DNA of 64,000 nt from Marasmius tenuissimus (Eukaryota; Basidiomycota; Agaricomycetes; Agaricales; Marasmiaceae): positions 434,001 to 498,000 of the forward strand of contig JAQOTA010000057.1 of assembly GCA_029532415.1 (NCBI GenBank), in the 5' to 3' direction. This document shows positions 21,906 to 32,442 of the stretch, in pieces. The number at the start of each line of letters is the position of its first letter. Position 1 is the stretch's first letter. The notes under the pieces were generated by a model that saw only the letters and a program-made list of their open reading frames with translations, searched no databases and was not told where the DNA came from. The translations under genes were made by a program, and so were the position numbers.

Positions 21906-23507
21906 ATGGACTCAATAACGTCTCGCCGTCTCGATGAGCGGTTCAAACGCTCGAGCTACGTTCCTTCAGAGGCAGAAAGAATTCACTTGGCCACGTTTCT
22001 GGAACAAGAAGCAACAGCCCAGACGCAATATGAGCAAGAGAATCTCATTCTAACAGCTCGGCTGGCTTGGTTGGAGGAGAGGAAACGGGATGCAGAGACT
22101 AGCACCGCTTGCTGTCGGTCTGCTTTGTCTGTGCAGCGACGGCTGCCCGTAGAGCTCTGGAGAACGATATTCTCCATATTCTGCTTGGAGTTACACGAAT
22201 ACACGCTCTCTATCAACTTCGATACATCGGCAGAGTGTCTGGACAGTTATGATCCCATTTTCGAGACACCGACAGTGACTCTTTCTCAGGTTTGCCAGCA
22301 CTGGCGGTCCATCATCACCAACGACCCTACTCTCTGGACATCCATCAACATCGAGCTCAACAATCTTCCACACGACGTCTCTACTCTCCTTAATATCCAT
22401 TTCAACAACGCTGGAGACCGCCCCCCGAGGATCAGCGTCGTCAGTGTTGAGGACTCTCCGGACGGCCCCTGGGCGCGTGCTGCATGGGCGATCCTGTCAA
22501 CACACATACCCCGATGTAGAGAACTCGAGATATGGGCTTACCACCTCAATTTCCCTCCCATTCCCGACCTTCGTTTACCGAACTTGGAGACGTACATCGA
22601 AAAAAAACCCCTCCATTATCTTCGCCAGAACTCGACCCTGAAACTCCACCAAGCGATCCAGTATACCGCCCCAAAACTTTCTGAACTGGTAATATGTGAT
22701 CTACATCCTGGATTGCCATATAAGCAAATTACATCGTTTACATTTCGGGATATGGACGGCAGGAGTGAGCTACCCCGTCTTCTCCGCATCCTCCCCACTT
22801 GTCCAGTCCTAGAATCTATGGCTCTGCGAGAAATGGATTCCAGTCGCGTTCAACCCTTCACGCTTGACACTCAGGTCCCCTCCCTCCGAAGATTATTCCT
22901 TACCGGAGGAAGTAGCCGTTACCACTCCGATGACCCAATTCTTGCAACACTTTTCATGTCTTTGAGGTCACCAAAACTGCAGATGTTCGAGGTGCAGTGC
23001 AAAGATTGCCCTCCTACATTACTTCCTTTCCTCCAGGCAACTTCCGAAACGCTTGTAAGGCTTCACATCCGAATATCTCCATCCACCCACACGAACCGTT
23101 CTGGTCACCCCCTCATTTCGCTCCTGAAGTCAGTTCCAAACTTGACACATCTTCGTTTGGAACTCGGATGGTATCGGCTTTCCACGGACGATGCTTCGTA
23201 CCCATCATTCTTCTTGTCGACATTTCTTTCCGGTCTACGAATCAACGCAGGTACGCCTGCTCAGGAGAGTTGGTCACCTTTTCTCCCAAAACTCGAATCG
23301 CTCTCGCTTGCGTTCACAGACACCAAAATGGTGGATGAAGCGCTCGACATGGTGTCTCCTTGCAATGCTATGGGAACACCGACACCCACGCCAACTCCGT
23401 CAATTAACCTCAGACTGGGTGTCTTTGAGGAGTGGCCCAGCGATGATCCGCCGAAGGTCATGTTCGATTTGAGCGTGGAGAGAAGGATATGGGAATACGA
23501 ACCATAG
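21906..23507 (+). CDS. Coiled-coil F-box/LRR protein, C-terminus slightly truncated
   Basis: Single exon, 533 residues from the ATG at 21906. MDSITSRRLDERFKRSSYVPSEAERIHL leads into a charged helix, CCRSALSVQRRLPVELWRTIFSIFCLELHEYTL (F-box-like), FETPTVTLSQVCQHWRSIITNDPTLW and LRR-like repeats. Relatives end with IWEAERELGVTIVIGG or similar; this one stops after RRIWEYEP, so about 12-14 residues of the conserved C-terminal strand are missing. It may still be functional. A short Pro-Thr repeat (PTPTPTPS) lies near residue 495. Predicted SCF adaptor; substrate unknown. Confidence 0.85.
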   Translation: MDSITSRRLDERFKRSSYVPSEAERIHLATFLEQEATAQTQYEQENLILTARLAWLEERKRDAETSTACCRSALSVQRRLPVELWRTIFSIFCLELHEYTLSINFDTSAECLDSYDPIFETPTVTLSQVCQHWRSIITNDPTLWTSINIELNNLPHDVSTLLNIHFNNAGDRPPRISVVSVEDSPDGPWARAAWAILSTHIPRCRELEIWAYHLNFPPIPDLRLPNLETYIEKKPLHYLRQNSTLKLHQAIQYTAPKLSELVICDLHPGLPYKQITSFTFRDMDGRSELPRLLRILPTCPVLESMALREMDSSRVQPFTLDTQVPSLRRLFLTGGSSRYHSDDPILATLFMSLRSPKLQMFEVQCKDCPPTLLPFLQATSETLVRLHIRISPSTHTNRSGHPLISLLKSVPNLTHLRLELGWYRLSTDDASYPSFFLSTFLSGLRINAGTPAQESWSPFLPKLESLSLAFTDTKMVDEALDMVSPCNAMGTPTPTPTPSINLRLGVFEEWPSDDPPKVMFDLSVERRIWEYEP

Positions 23508-23712
23508 CACAAGGACTCGATTGCTTTCGAGGGACTCGAGAAAGACTCGAAGTGATGTTTTGCATCGTCTATATATCAAGGGAGGAATTCCGATTGGTGC
23601 TTCATCCGGGTGGTTCACCATACTTACAATACGTTGGTATAGTGGCGATTACTTCGCCGTTGTAACATAGGCTCTCCTTGTATCTGATAAATGAAGTACA
23701 ACGTACATAATC

Positions 23713-24162
23713 ATGCGAAAGGATAGGTCACATAGAAGCCGTCGATCTAATACTCATAACAATGAAACGTCCAGTCTCAGCCGTCATAATCGTTCGCCGG
23801 ATTTGGAACTAAACGACGAAATTGTGAACCAAGTACTACATGCGATCTCGTCCCGCCGGCTAGCCACTCATAGTGAAGGCGCGATGGCGGATCCTCTAGC
23901 CCAATCTCGATCCGTGTTGGCGAATTTTGAGCTGGGGCTCTATGTAGACGCGACGTGGAGGATAGTTGATCCTTGGCCCAGAGTTTTATTGGAGCCCCGA
24001 ACATTGGAGAAGATTCAGGGATTCGAACAAGAGTTTGGGGTACGGGTCGTGGTAGGAGGGAACCGATCAGTTCAAGCAAACGAGCCATTCTGGCCTAGAG
24101 ATCTCAGCCAGCGAGGGCGCTCGTTACGATTTTGTCTTTATCCTCGGTTTTCGGTTCTGTAG
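23713..24162 (+). pseudogene. Orphan 3' fragment of an F-box/LRR gene
   Basis: An open frame whose part from about 23797 to 24066 (LELNDEIVNQVLHAISSRRL ... LEKIQGFEQEFGVRVVVGGN) matches the C-terminal 90 residues of the F-box/LRR relatives, including the closing IxxFExExGVxVVVGG pattern. No F-box or LRR part is present upstream before the stop of the preceding gene. It is probably a remnant of a further tandem copy, possibly the lost 3' end of a neighbour after recombination. The extreme N- and C-terminal residues of this frame have no counterpart. Confidence 0.65.
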
Positions 24163-24402
24163 CATCACCTACTATGGTATGTCAGTGCCTATCCTCCAGT
24201 TTTGGGTACCGGTAGTTGGGACCAAGGGCCTGCACGAGATCTGTATTCAAGTCTCACTTTTCTTGTTTCTCGTATACGCTGAACGTTTGATTCTGAGTAA
24301 GTAGGTAATAGTTGGGATAACCGATTAGATATAACAATAAATGCCCATTGTCGACCATGATCACTGACTACATGGTCCGTATGAGACTAGTCAGACTATC
24401 AG

Positions 24403-26218
24403 TCACGCAAGCCAAAGGTCCGCCTCTCTGTCCTCAGCTATCGCTCTATCTAACGCCAGCTTGTCCAGTGTCACAGACGGATTCTCCTTCCTCGACAGTT
24501 TATGCATCCTCCACTCGCTCCAGGCGGAACTCTGCCTTCTGTAGTGCAAGTCATTCGTCGCGACATCCTCGTCATAAACCTTCCGCCCCTCGGCGACCTT
24601 GCTCCTCATCCATACGGTGCAGGGGTCGAAACTGACCTCGTCCAACAACGGAGCGGTGTCCTTCCACGCAGCGAATACTTCCGCAAGCAGGGGCTCCCCC
24701 TCTTTGGGAACTAGACCCTCAGTCCGCTCCTGGTTCGATTGAGGTTGCGTTTTTTCAACTTTGTAAAGATAGAACGTTGACAATTGGGGAAGCTTCTTGA
24801 GGTACAAACCTCCCATAGCAAGCCAGTCGTTCTAAGAGAAGATACTAAGTGAAACATAATCGATCCAAGTTCATGAACCATCTCACCTCTGCGATACCAC
24901 CCGACGAATATCCGACCTTCAAAGTCTTCAATTGGGGAGAACAGGTCGAAACGCACGCCAATATCTCCTTGTGCCACTGGCTGCAGAAGAACGAGAGGTG
25001 TTGGAGATTACGTGCACGTTGTTGAGAGAAGGCCCTCGACAAAACTTCATCATCCGGTTCTCGTTGGGGTACAGCTTCGTGAGTGCGGTCATCGACCCTT
25101 GGCTCGGGGATGCCAGTGATTATCACCGACTCCAGCCCCGACGCGTCAGGTGAAAGAAGGAGCGGCAGGAATGCCACAGGCCCCAAATACACCCTCAGGT
25201 TTGTAAGTCCAACGTAACCCATATACTGAGCAAAATCGGAGATATGATTGGCATTCACGAGGTGTAATTCTTCCAGGCTGGTGCAAGCCCTCAAGAACTG
25301 ACCCAACCTCGCAACGTCACGATGTCCATCTTCGCCGTCTGGCTTGGCGAAACGAATACTGCATCGTACATGAAGAATGCGGAGGTGAGGAACGGCCTCT
25401 GTGAGAAACGCCGTCTGAACAGGGGTGATACGTCCGATGAGCGGGTATGCAACCGAAGCAGTCCAGTCGATGTAGAGCGTATGGAGGCTTCGAGTGGCGA
25501 AGAGGAGATCGACGGTAATGACAGGCCAGGTGTTCGTAGTCGTCGTTGCGCCTGCTGGCTGGGCCGCCGGGGCGAGCGCCTTGTGATACCAAGAGGAGTG
25601 TCTCCAGATCCGCAGATCGGTTAGATTCCGCATCCGCGCTTCAACGGCTGCCCGACGTGTTGCGCTGCCAACGTCCTCTAGTTTGCAACCGTAGATGTAG
25701 AGCTGGCGAAGTCCCGTCAACGCAATAAGCGCAGGGGCGAGCTGAGGCTTTGGCAAGTGAACAGTAACGAGGACCAGCTTGGTGATATTGCTGGCGAAAG
25801 ATGGGTAGAAGGAGGTGATCCACAACGCTTTCACCTCGTATTCGTCGAATTGATCACGATTCGGGAAAGAGGCTAGTAAAGTGAAGGAAGGTCGTCTTTC
25901 GTTGTCGTTAAACCAAAGCTCGCGATCACTGTGACCAGATCCGAGTACGATGCCCTTAACGGAGCGTAGGATATACTGGAGGTTGTTTGGGTCTCGCCCG
26001 GTGAAAGAGGAGCTTCGTAGGGTGCTGCACGACGCCGACGAATGATACTGTATCGTCCGGTAAAGCTCTGGTTCTGCAATATCTCTGAACCGTTTGCAGG
26101 TCAAGATGCAGGAGAGCAAAGCTGTAGGATTCCCGAGTTCCAAGAAGACTTCCCTCCAAACCTCGTCAGGAAACCGGGGGGATACTCCTAGTAGGAGGTC
26201 TGGCCCTGGATTCGACAT
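24403..26218 (-). CDS. F-box/LRR-like protein, two exons
   Basis: Exons 26218-24887 and 24831-24403 with a 55-nt intron (GTGAGA...TAG, phase 0) give 586 residues. The F-box lies at about residues 14-60: FPDEVWREVFLELGNPTALLSCILTCKRFRDIAEPELYRTI. The rest is LRR-like (for example LTGLRQLYIYGCKLEDVG and LRACTSLEELHLVNANHI). The C-terminal 142 residues from exon 2 are more polar (LPQLSTFYLYKVEKTQP and an acidic DREADLWLA end). It is clearly a different F-box type from the tandem plus-strand cluster and convergent with its last fragment. Presumed SCF substrate adaptor. Confidence 0.85.
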
Positions 26219-26603
26219 CTGGTACTGAATCGTTCTTGGTCAGAACCTGTAACTCCAAGTCTCGAGATAATAAGACGCACCGAATATTCGCTTGTTAGCG
26301 AGGATGAGTTTCCGAAGGAATGGGTCTGTAGACGGTGGGGGTTTGTAACAAGCGTTTAAGTGAGACATCCGCAACGGAGTTTTCTCTTGTTTGACATTGG
26401 CACCGGAAGACCAAATCGGGATAATGTTTTACAACTACAACAATGTGGGGTATTACTTGCTTACAAAATGAGGTTCGTGCACAGCGTAACAAAGAAAAAT
26501 GTCGTCCGAAAGAGAAACCAGGCCCGGTGTCAACATTACTGAGTTGCCCTATAAAAGCGGAGATATCAGCAACTTGTATCAGAATCTTCTGCCCACTTAA
26601 GAC
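26219..26603. other. Intergenic spacer
   Basis: Upstream region of the minus-strand F-box gene and 3' flank of the AT-hook gene. No motif recognised. Confidence 0.4.
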
Positions 26604-27446
26604 TTACCTGTTCGCAGCAGCCTGTAGCCTAGCAGAGGATCGGGAAGGCTTCACATTCTCCGAATCCTTTCGCTTCCTACCCTTCTCAACCATCACCTTT
26701 GCCTTCTCCTCTCCACCAACTGCAGGTACCTTCCGAGGACGACCCCGACCCCGTTTCGTAGGCTGCTCTTTCTGAGCATCTTCGATGTCATCTCGTTTCC
26801 TTTTGAGGAGGACACCGTTGGAGAACTCGTTGAGAGTCCTTGCACCCAGAGGTGTGCCGGTCGCAGGAGTGTCCGCATCAGGGACGACGAGTGTAACATG
26901 CCCGCACTCTTGATCCTGATCCCTGAAGGTGACCCAAGACCGTTCAAAACGAGCAGGTAGGTGTTCGGCACCATACAGACGTTTTTGATGAGGAAGCTCT
27001 GTGTCGACGGACTCGACCTGTGTTACGGAGACGTCGGTGGTCGGCAGGTCCGAAGACAATGAGTGGTCCTCCGTGAGAGTGAGCGTGATTGCGGTATCGT
27101 TATCATCAAATAATTGTTGGGTATCCTGCTCAAGTTCTCGAAGCAGCTTTCTGAAACGACCGTGTCGTGGGGGTAAATGTTCTGTACTTTTGGAGCGTCG
27201 ATGACGAGGGGTTGGGGTAGATTGGGTGTCTTCGGTCACTGCAGAATCGTCGTGGGTAGCAACCGTAACGTCTCGAACCAGATGATCGGTCTGGGTCGAG
27301 GAGTTGACTTCGACTATGCTAGCGTGAGACGGCTCAGCGATGGTGATGGCTTCATGGGGTAGAGTCGCAGGGCTAGTCTGTGATGAACATCAGGTGGTTG
27401 TTACATCGTCTAAAACATAATAACGTACCATGATGTCGGTCATCAT
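26604..27446 (-). CDS. AT-hook nuclear protein, function unknown
   Basis: A tiny first exon 27446-27429 (MMTDIM), a 51-nt intron (GTACGT...CACAG, phase 0), then exon 27377-26604: 263 residues. Near the C-terminus KRGRGRPRK (about residues 214-222) is a canonical AT-hook, flanked by basic stretches (KRKRDD, EKGRKRKDS), pointing to a chromatin or minor-groove DNA-binding protein. Upstream are a basic segment HRRSKSTEHLPPRHGRFRKL and a short conserved-looking part ERSWVTFRDQDQECGHVTLV. The rest is low complexity and probably disordered. Without the small first exon no ATG would be available upstream of the conserved frame, which supports the intron. Confidence 0.7.
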
Positions 27447-27631
27447 AGTTCTATGAGGGTTCAGAGGCCAGGTGCGTGAAACTATAGATAATAGCGATTA
27501 AGTACCCGGCCAAACAACGGGAAAACGAACCAAGAGACGCACCAAACAAAGATCGTTAACAAAGTCGTAAGAGCAGGACGAAGGGACAAGGGATGGATGA
27601 TATTGGCAAAGAACAAACGAGTGGGATGTCC

Positions 27632-27641
27632 TTTATATACC
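27632..27641 (-). promoter_or_regulatory. Possible TATA box (GTATATAAAG) of the AT-hook gene
   Basis: GTATATAAAG on the minus strand, about 190 bp upstream of the ATG at 27446. The distance would need a long 5' UTR, so assignment is tentative. Confidence 0.35.
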
Positions 27642-28711
27642 CTCCGTTCATATGCCATCACACTGCCAAAGCGTAGTGACAATGGAAGAGATGAATGAAA
27701 CGAGGCCATTGGGCGTCCAATAGCTGAAAGAGGGAAATGAGAATGATGGGTGGAGATCCCTTTGTCAACGTGGGATGTGATGGGCCATTGTGCGCCAAAC
27801 ACGGGTAACAGAAAGTGTTCGAGGAGAGAGAGCACTAGCGTTATCTCCGATTATCCATAGCCAACCCACTCTTGTCGTGAGTTTCTTCCTGTTCATGACA
27901 ATAAGCGGTATGTCGCCCCGTAAGGGTGACAGAACTGACCACAGGCAGCAACAATCCCAACCAACCAAATTGCGGAGGTGCATGCGCCGCACCAGTTTGA
28001 CCCTCTACTTCTCCTCACAACTCTCAAAAGGTTTGCGGCACCCACCATGCTCAGCCGTCGCTGTCGCTCGGAGACGTCATCTTTTTCTCGGTCATCGAGC
28101 AGTAGCCAGATTGCTGACAGCTGGGTCTTCGACACGTAGCGAATGCGTATGGACCTAGCAAGCAGAGATCAGCTTACTGAGGGATTCGAAGAGAAATGTT
28201 CACACTTGCCTAACGATGCGGCCTATTCCACCCGTCCTTCGAAGTAACTATACGGTGTAAGGATCAGAATTGTCCGACATCTGCTTCCCTCTTCAAGGTC
28301 GCGCTGGGATCGGTTTTCTTGCTAAGATGGTTAGTTAGAGAACGAACAGGTGCCTATCTGTCAAGACATACCTTCATTACAAAAGCAGCAAAATTCCAGC
28401 CATAGACTTGACTCGGAGTGAGCCTCCAGTAACCACTGATGCAAAAACATCAGTTTTAGGTAAATCACGATTGGATGAAGCCGGTCATTTATGATCACCT
28501 TAAGCGAGTTAACCTTGGTGCATGTCCGAATATTGCCCTTGTCCCCGATTCTTGAACTTGTAGTGCGATTACAGTGATGGGATGAAAAATAATGGAATCA
28601 ACAGACGGTCTGTAGGGCAGGTCGGATATTTGAGCGCTCATCACTTCTCGAGCCAGCGCCTCTCTTTGTCGTTCGATCTACCAAGTTAAGCGAAACGAAC
28701 TGTGCCATTTA
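27642..28711. other. Intergenic, no supported gene
   Basis: Overlapping frames on both strands around 27790-28158 (up to 122 codons) with possible minus-strand introns between 28140 and 28370, but no coherent spliced product was found. AT-rich toward 28700. Confidence 0.4.
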
Positions 28712-28928
28712 CACTAGGAAAAAATTACCACGTTATATGCCTTTTGCCCAACCCAAAAATGCAAAAAACATTCTAAATACTTGCTATAGCGAAAACGCAG
28801 TGAAAAGTTGGCGTAATCAATTGCAAATTTTGAATTTTGCCTGAATATCCGCAAAATCAAATATTTAGGCTGTTGATTCTATTTTCGAGTTTCGAAAATG
28901 CATCCAACATGGTATCTTTTTCCTAGTG
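28712..28928. mobile_element. CACTA-like MITE, 217 bp
   Basis: Terminal inverted repeats begin CACTAGGAAAAA at both ends; the similarity continues (TACCA, GTT, TGC, TTTT blocks) for about 34 nt. The element is flanked by TTA at 28709-28711 and TTA at 28929-28931, a 3-bp target duplication. The CACTA start and 3-bp duplication fit the CACTA (En/Spm) superfamily; a TTA duplication also fits PIF/Harbinger. The interior is AT-rich and non-coding. Confidence 0.7.
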
Positions 28929-29271
28929 TTATCATCATACAACATTCATGATGATTCAGCTCGGCCTAGGGACCTCGATTCATCTTTACTCGATGCTACA
29001 CTGGAACTGAACCAAATTCGAACCTGAAAAGACCTTGGCCAACACGTCTCATATGTTTATCCTGCCTCGCTTAGCTTGAACTGAAATGAAGCTTCAAAAT
29101 TCAAGCTCGAGCCTCAAGAAATATCCGGTATTGTATCTACCTTGGCATCGGCGCGACGATCGACGGAAGGATGTCCTCAAACGCGGCTCGGATGAGGCGG
29201 TTCAAACGTTCAACGGGTATAGAAATACAAACTTCTAACTGTACGGGAACATCCTCCAACTAATCCCCACC

Positions 29272-30009
29272 ATGACATCCTCGTTGCGTGCCGTCTCATT
29301 GGGTTTTGTCGCCTTCTTATCCATTCACGTTCTTTTGTCTTACGCTGCCCCCACCCAATATGACCTCGTCAAGCGTTGCCATGAAGGGTGTCTTGCCAAA
29401 ACTGTGCAAGAGAAAACCGCAGACTTACAGGCGTATATCTCACCAATGTTCGACCAGATTAGTAAGTTCGGTCTCATCTTCTAACCCGTTCGACGTCTTA
29501 ACACCCGCTTCAGACTCTGTACAAGAAGTCAAGTCCGAGTCTACCCGCCCCATCGTCGCCGAGATTATAGACGCCATTGACAGTACCACAGCCAACGTTC
29601 AGGCGTATATCGAAAGCAAATTTCCCTTGAACGTTGTTCTCGGCGTAAACTTTTATGGGAGTACAGAAGCTTCAACAAAAGCTCTCATCGACGTTCTCAG
29701 TGACCTCGTTCATGTGCGTATTCCCGCATTTTATATCTGGCTTTATCATCCTTATCTCTCATTCTACAGACCACTGTCGAAGGAATCAAAGTCTCACTCA
29801 AACTAGTAAGCGGCGGAGAATATGACGCTTGTGTGGAAATTTTTGCTTCCATCTGCGTAGGCCTCGCCGCTCTGTTACAAGCTTGCTGCAATCTCGTCAC
29901 TGGTCTCAACGTCTCCCTTTCGTCTTTGGACCAAATCAAGGCGTTCGTGCAGATGTGCGATCATTTAGGCGTTGGAGACTCCGTTTCTTTCCTCCGAGGC
30001 TCTTCCTGA
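29272..30009 (+). CDS. Secreted hydrophobic protein, paralogue B
   Basis: Exons 29272-29461, 29514-29713, 29770-30009 (introns 52 and 56 nt, phases 1 and 0) encode 209 residues. A signal peptide (SLGFVAFLSIHVLLSYA before APTQY) is followed by the Cys pair RCHEGCLAKT. Exon 2 keeps TRPIVAEIIDAIDST and AYIESKFPLNVVL; exon 3 keeps IFASICVGLAALLQACCNLV and DHLGVGDSVSFLRG. The middle exon is 200 nt, as in the copies at 15514 and 41382. It is more polar and more diverged than the other two (SGGEYDACVEIF in place of KGELDLVIKIF). Likely exported; function unknown. A TATA-like TATAGAAA lies at 29217-29224. Confidence 0.85.
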
Positions 30010-30520
30010 CAGACGATACGACGAGTTTGAAAGTAATTCTGCGCAGGTGAAGTCCTTTCAGGAATACTTCCAGCACGATACTAAAGGCTTCTCCAGGCTG
30101 TAATCATCATCAATGAGAGGGTCGTCAGATCTTTGGTAGTATTTCTTAGTCGCGAACTCGAATATTTTGTCCAGCTGAACTCTCAAAATACCATCCCTTC
30201 GCTTGCCTGCAACTCCTATCGTGATCTTGTCTTCTTTCGGATTCTCGTGGTCAAAGCTTACTACCAGTGTTTTCGTAAGTCCTCGTGCCGATGTGAGACG
30301 TCTGTGCGAAAGTTGGCGAGAGAAGAGCGGACTAATGAATTCAATTCAATGGTCCTTTCATATAAGGCACACGTCTGCACACAGCACTTCTCTTTGCCCG
30401 CCCCCTTCATTCTGACTCACATCCTCCAGAGAGAAACTGTTATTCCAGAGGTTAGCACTACTCACTTTTTGAGCTCTCGATGACTTACTCTCCATCTCCA
30501 GCTATCTCAATTGATCCATC
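30010..30520. other. Intergenic / promoter of next gene
   Basis: A TATA-like TATAAGG at 30361-30367 lies 160 bp upstream of the next ATG. A GT-AG stretch (about 30450-30501) could be a 5' UTR intron. No gene supported. Confidence 0.35.
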
Positions 30521-31127
30521 ATGGCTCCCATTATCATCGACTACATTCCCGACGTCTCGCTCGATACAGGCACGACGATCTTCATACCCATTCCCGTCTT
30601 GATTGGCGGAGGCCTGTTTGTTGGCGTAGTCGCTGCGAAACGGTGCATCCCCGCTCCTTGCACTGTGGAGCAGTTGATCCAGCACTTGGAGTCAATGGAT
30701 CAGCTCATCAACGAGAATAGCAGCTTTAGGGGGGATTTACTAGGTGAAGCAGGGTTAGCCTATAAACATTCGTTGCGAGAGTGAGTAGTTCTCTTTTGAA
30801 CGTTTGCCTACCTTCCTCTGATTGCGGTATTGGCAGAATTTATAGTCGAGTCGAAGCCATCGAGCAAGCGAGGCGAGAGCATGAAATGTCCCCAAGCACC
30901 AGCTTTACTTCTAGGGCAATCTTCGGCTGCCGCGAGCTGTACGAGCTCCGCTGCTGCAAGGCCCTGCTGCGCGACGTGGAAACTGATATCAAAGTACGTG
31001 TTCGATCGATGCTGATGACGATTTCGCCCAGCTGACACTAGTCTACAAGGATCACATTCGAGCCGAGAAAGCAGGCAGAGCTTACGAGCTCACGGAGACC
31101 CGCCGTGCCAGGATCTCCCACGATTGA
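30521..31127 (+). CDS. Small single-span membrane protein, unknown function
   Basis: Exons 30521-30780, 30837-30993 and 31032-31127 encode about 170 residues. The N-terminus MAPIIIDYIPDVSLD precedes one hydrophobic segment (IFIPIPVLIGGGLFVGVVAA, about residues 20-39), then CIPAPCTVEQLIQHLESMDQ and a charged helical stretch YSRVEAIEQARREHE and LRDVETDIK, ending RARISHD. Intron 1 is 56 nt. Intron 2 is only 38 nt with the acceptor at 31031, chosen because it continues the helical frame; the acceptor at 31041 gives a 48-nt intron and a different, Pro/Arg-rich tail. No family recognised. Confidence 0.6.
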
Positions 31128-31567
31128 ACCACGGTACGCAGTCGTTTATACATATCCTGCCTCATTTCAGAAACCTAATCAATGGAAAAGGTCCATGTGA
31201 ACCGCTGGTCATCGAATTCCACATAACCCCCCTAAATCCATCATGCCAACATCGACCCTATGCACTCCTCTTTCCTTTCCTTTTCGCGGCGCATCGAAGT
31301 GCTCATACACGACAAGTAGCATCCTCGGTCGTCTTTCTATATTTATTGGGCGCGATGATTGCCTACCAGACGTACGTTTCTTTCTCTTACCTATCCGCAA
31401 CCTTTTCTGACGCACCAGCGCTTATAGGGACAGCTCCAGGTTGAGCGGGCTGCGCCCTATCCCCGCTCCCGCCGTCTGCGTCGACGTCAACGCCCCGAGT
31501 CCCATTATTTATCGTCTCCATGTACACCTTGGATGACAATCGGGAGGGGTTCCATCCATCGAGGTGC
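31128..31567. other. Intergenic, no gene seen
   Basis: GC-rich stretch around 31440-31500 with short frames only. It leads directly into the hairpin pair. Confidence 0.4.
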
Positions 31568-31641
31568 GCAGGGCATCGCGACCTGACGACGGGTTGCTGA
31601 TCGACACCATCGACCAGCAACCCGTCGTGGTGATGCCCTGC
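31568..31641. repeat. Long imperfect hairpin 1
   Basis: Arms GCAGGGCATC/GATGCCCTGC and ACGACGGGTTGCTG/CAGCAACCCGTCGT give 24 paired bases separated by an asymmetric internal loop (8 versus 3 nt) and a 15-nt terminal loop made of two ATCGAC copies. Not part of any gene I can support. Confidence 0.8.
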
Positions 31642-31703
31642 ATTCCTCCATCGTTATAATTCTTCCTTGTTGTCAAGTTCGGTGGTCAGGGGAGTCATCT
31701 AGA

Positions 31704-31856
31704 GAACAACGGTAGGTTCTTATAAGAGGAGCATCGGGCGCAAGAAACCCTGTTCAAATGCGGCAGGCACAGCGCTACGACTAATAGCGCTGTGCCTGCC
31801 GCAGCTCCAGGGTTTCTTGCGCCCGATCTCGAGTTTATAAGAACCTACCGTTGTTC
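31704..31856. repeat. Long imperfect hairpin 2, about 60 bp stem
   Basis: Three perfect stem blocks are nested: 31704-31725 with 31835-31856 (22 bp, GAACAACGG...), 31733-31752 with 31808-31827 (20 bp, ATCGGGCGCAAGAAACCCTG) and 31760-31777 with 31785-31802 (18 bp, GCGGCAGGCACAGCGCTA). Internal loops are 7/7 and 7/5 nt and the terminal loop is CGACTAA. The arms are perfectly complementary inside each block, which argues for recent origin or selection. Confidence 0.85.
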
Positions 31857-32390
31857 GATATGATGACCGGAGGAAGTGGGAAGCACGTAGTACCTCTGTT
31901 GAAGGTCGCGTCCTGTCTTACTTCCTTTGCTCCTCATTGATACCCAAATCACAATGTGTGCATACTGTGTATAAGCTCAGTGCTGTAGTTACTAGCGTTG
32001 CAAACGCAAATTCCATTCTTTACCGTGCTCCCATGATGATCTGTGTGGCTATCAGGAAACCTACGAAAGACATCTCCATACTGATGATCAGTTGTGGATT
32101 ACTATGTGGTGGTAGGCCGGCCAAAGCGCAGCCAAAGCGTACGGCTCGGACGAGTCGATCAGAAAATCGGTAATTCCCGACAAGGCCTCGGCCCAGCTTC
32201 CGTTATAGCGTTCTGTGGGAAATTGATGGACCTTCAACCACAAGTTACAACGACCATGTACCCAGCAGTGGTGAACGGAAGGACCTCGACCAGAGGCCGT
32301 TCCGATACATCCGAATTCCTGTACAGAAGCCTTGATGCAAGTCCGGCACGATAAGGGTTACCCCATTCCAATTCTAGACGTTCCGTTCCA
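31857..32390. other. Intergenic, upstream of uricase
   Basis: Short frames only; no motif recognised before the TATA box at 32391. Confidence 0.4.
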
Positions 32391-32400
32391 TATATAAAGG
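32391..32400 (+). promoter_or_regulatory. TATA box (TATATAAAGG) of the uricase gene
   Basis: TATATAAAGG lies 43-52 bp upstream of the ATG at 32443, a normal position for a fungal core promoter. Confidence 0.6.
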
Positions 32401-32442
32401 GCTTCAAGGTAGTCGGTGGCCCCGAATATCATCATCACAACA

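Noticed and set aside
31704..31856. Interpretation of the long hairpin as a transcription terminator
   Set aside because: Fungal pol II termination does not use such stems, there is no U-tract, and the nearest gene ends almost 600 bp upstream.
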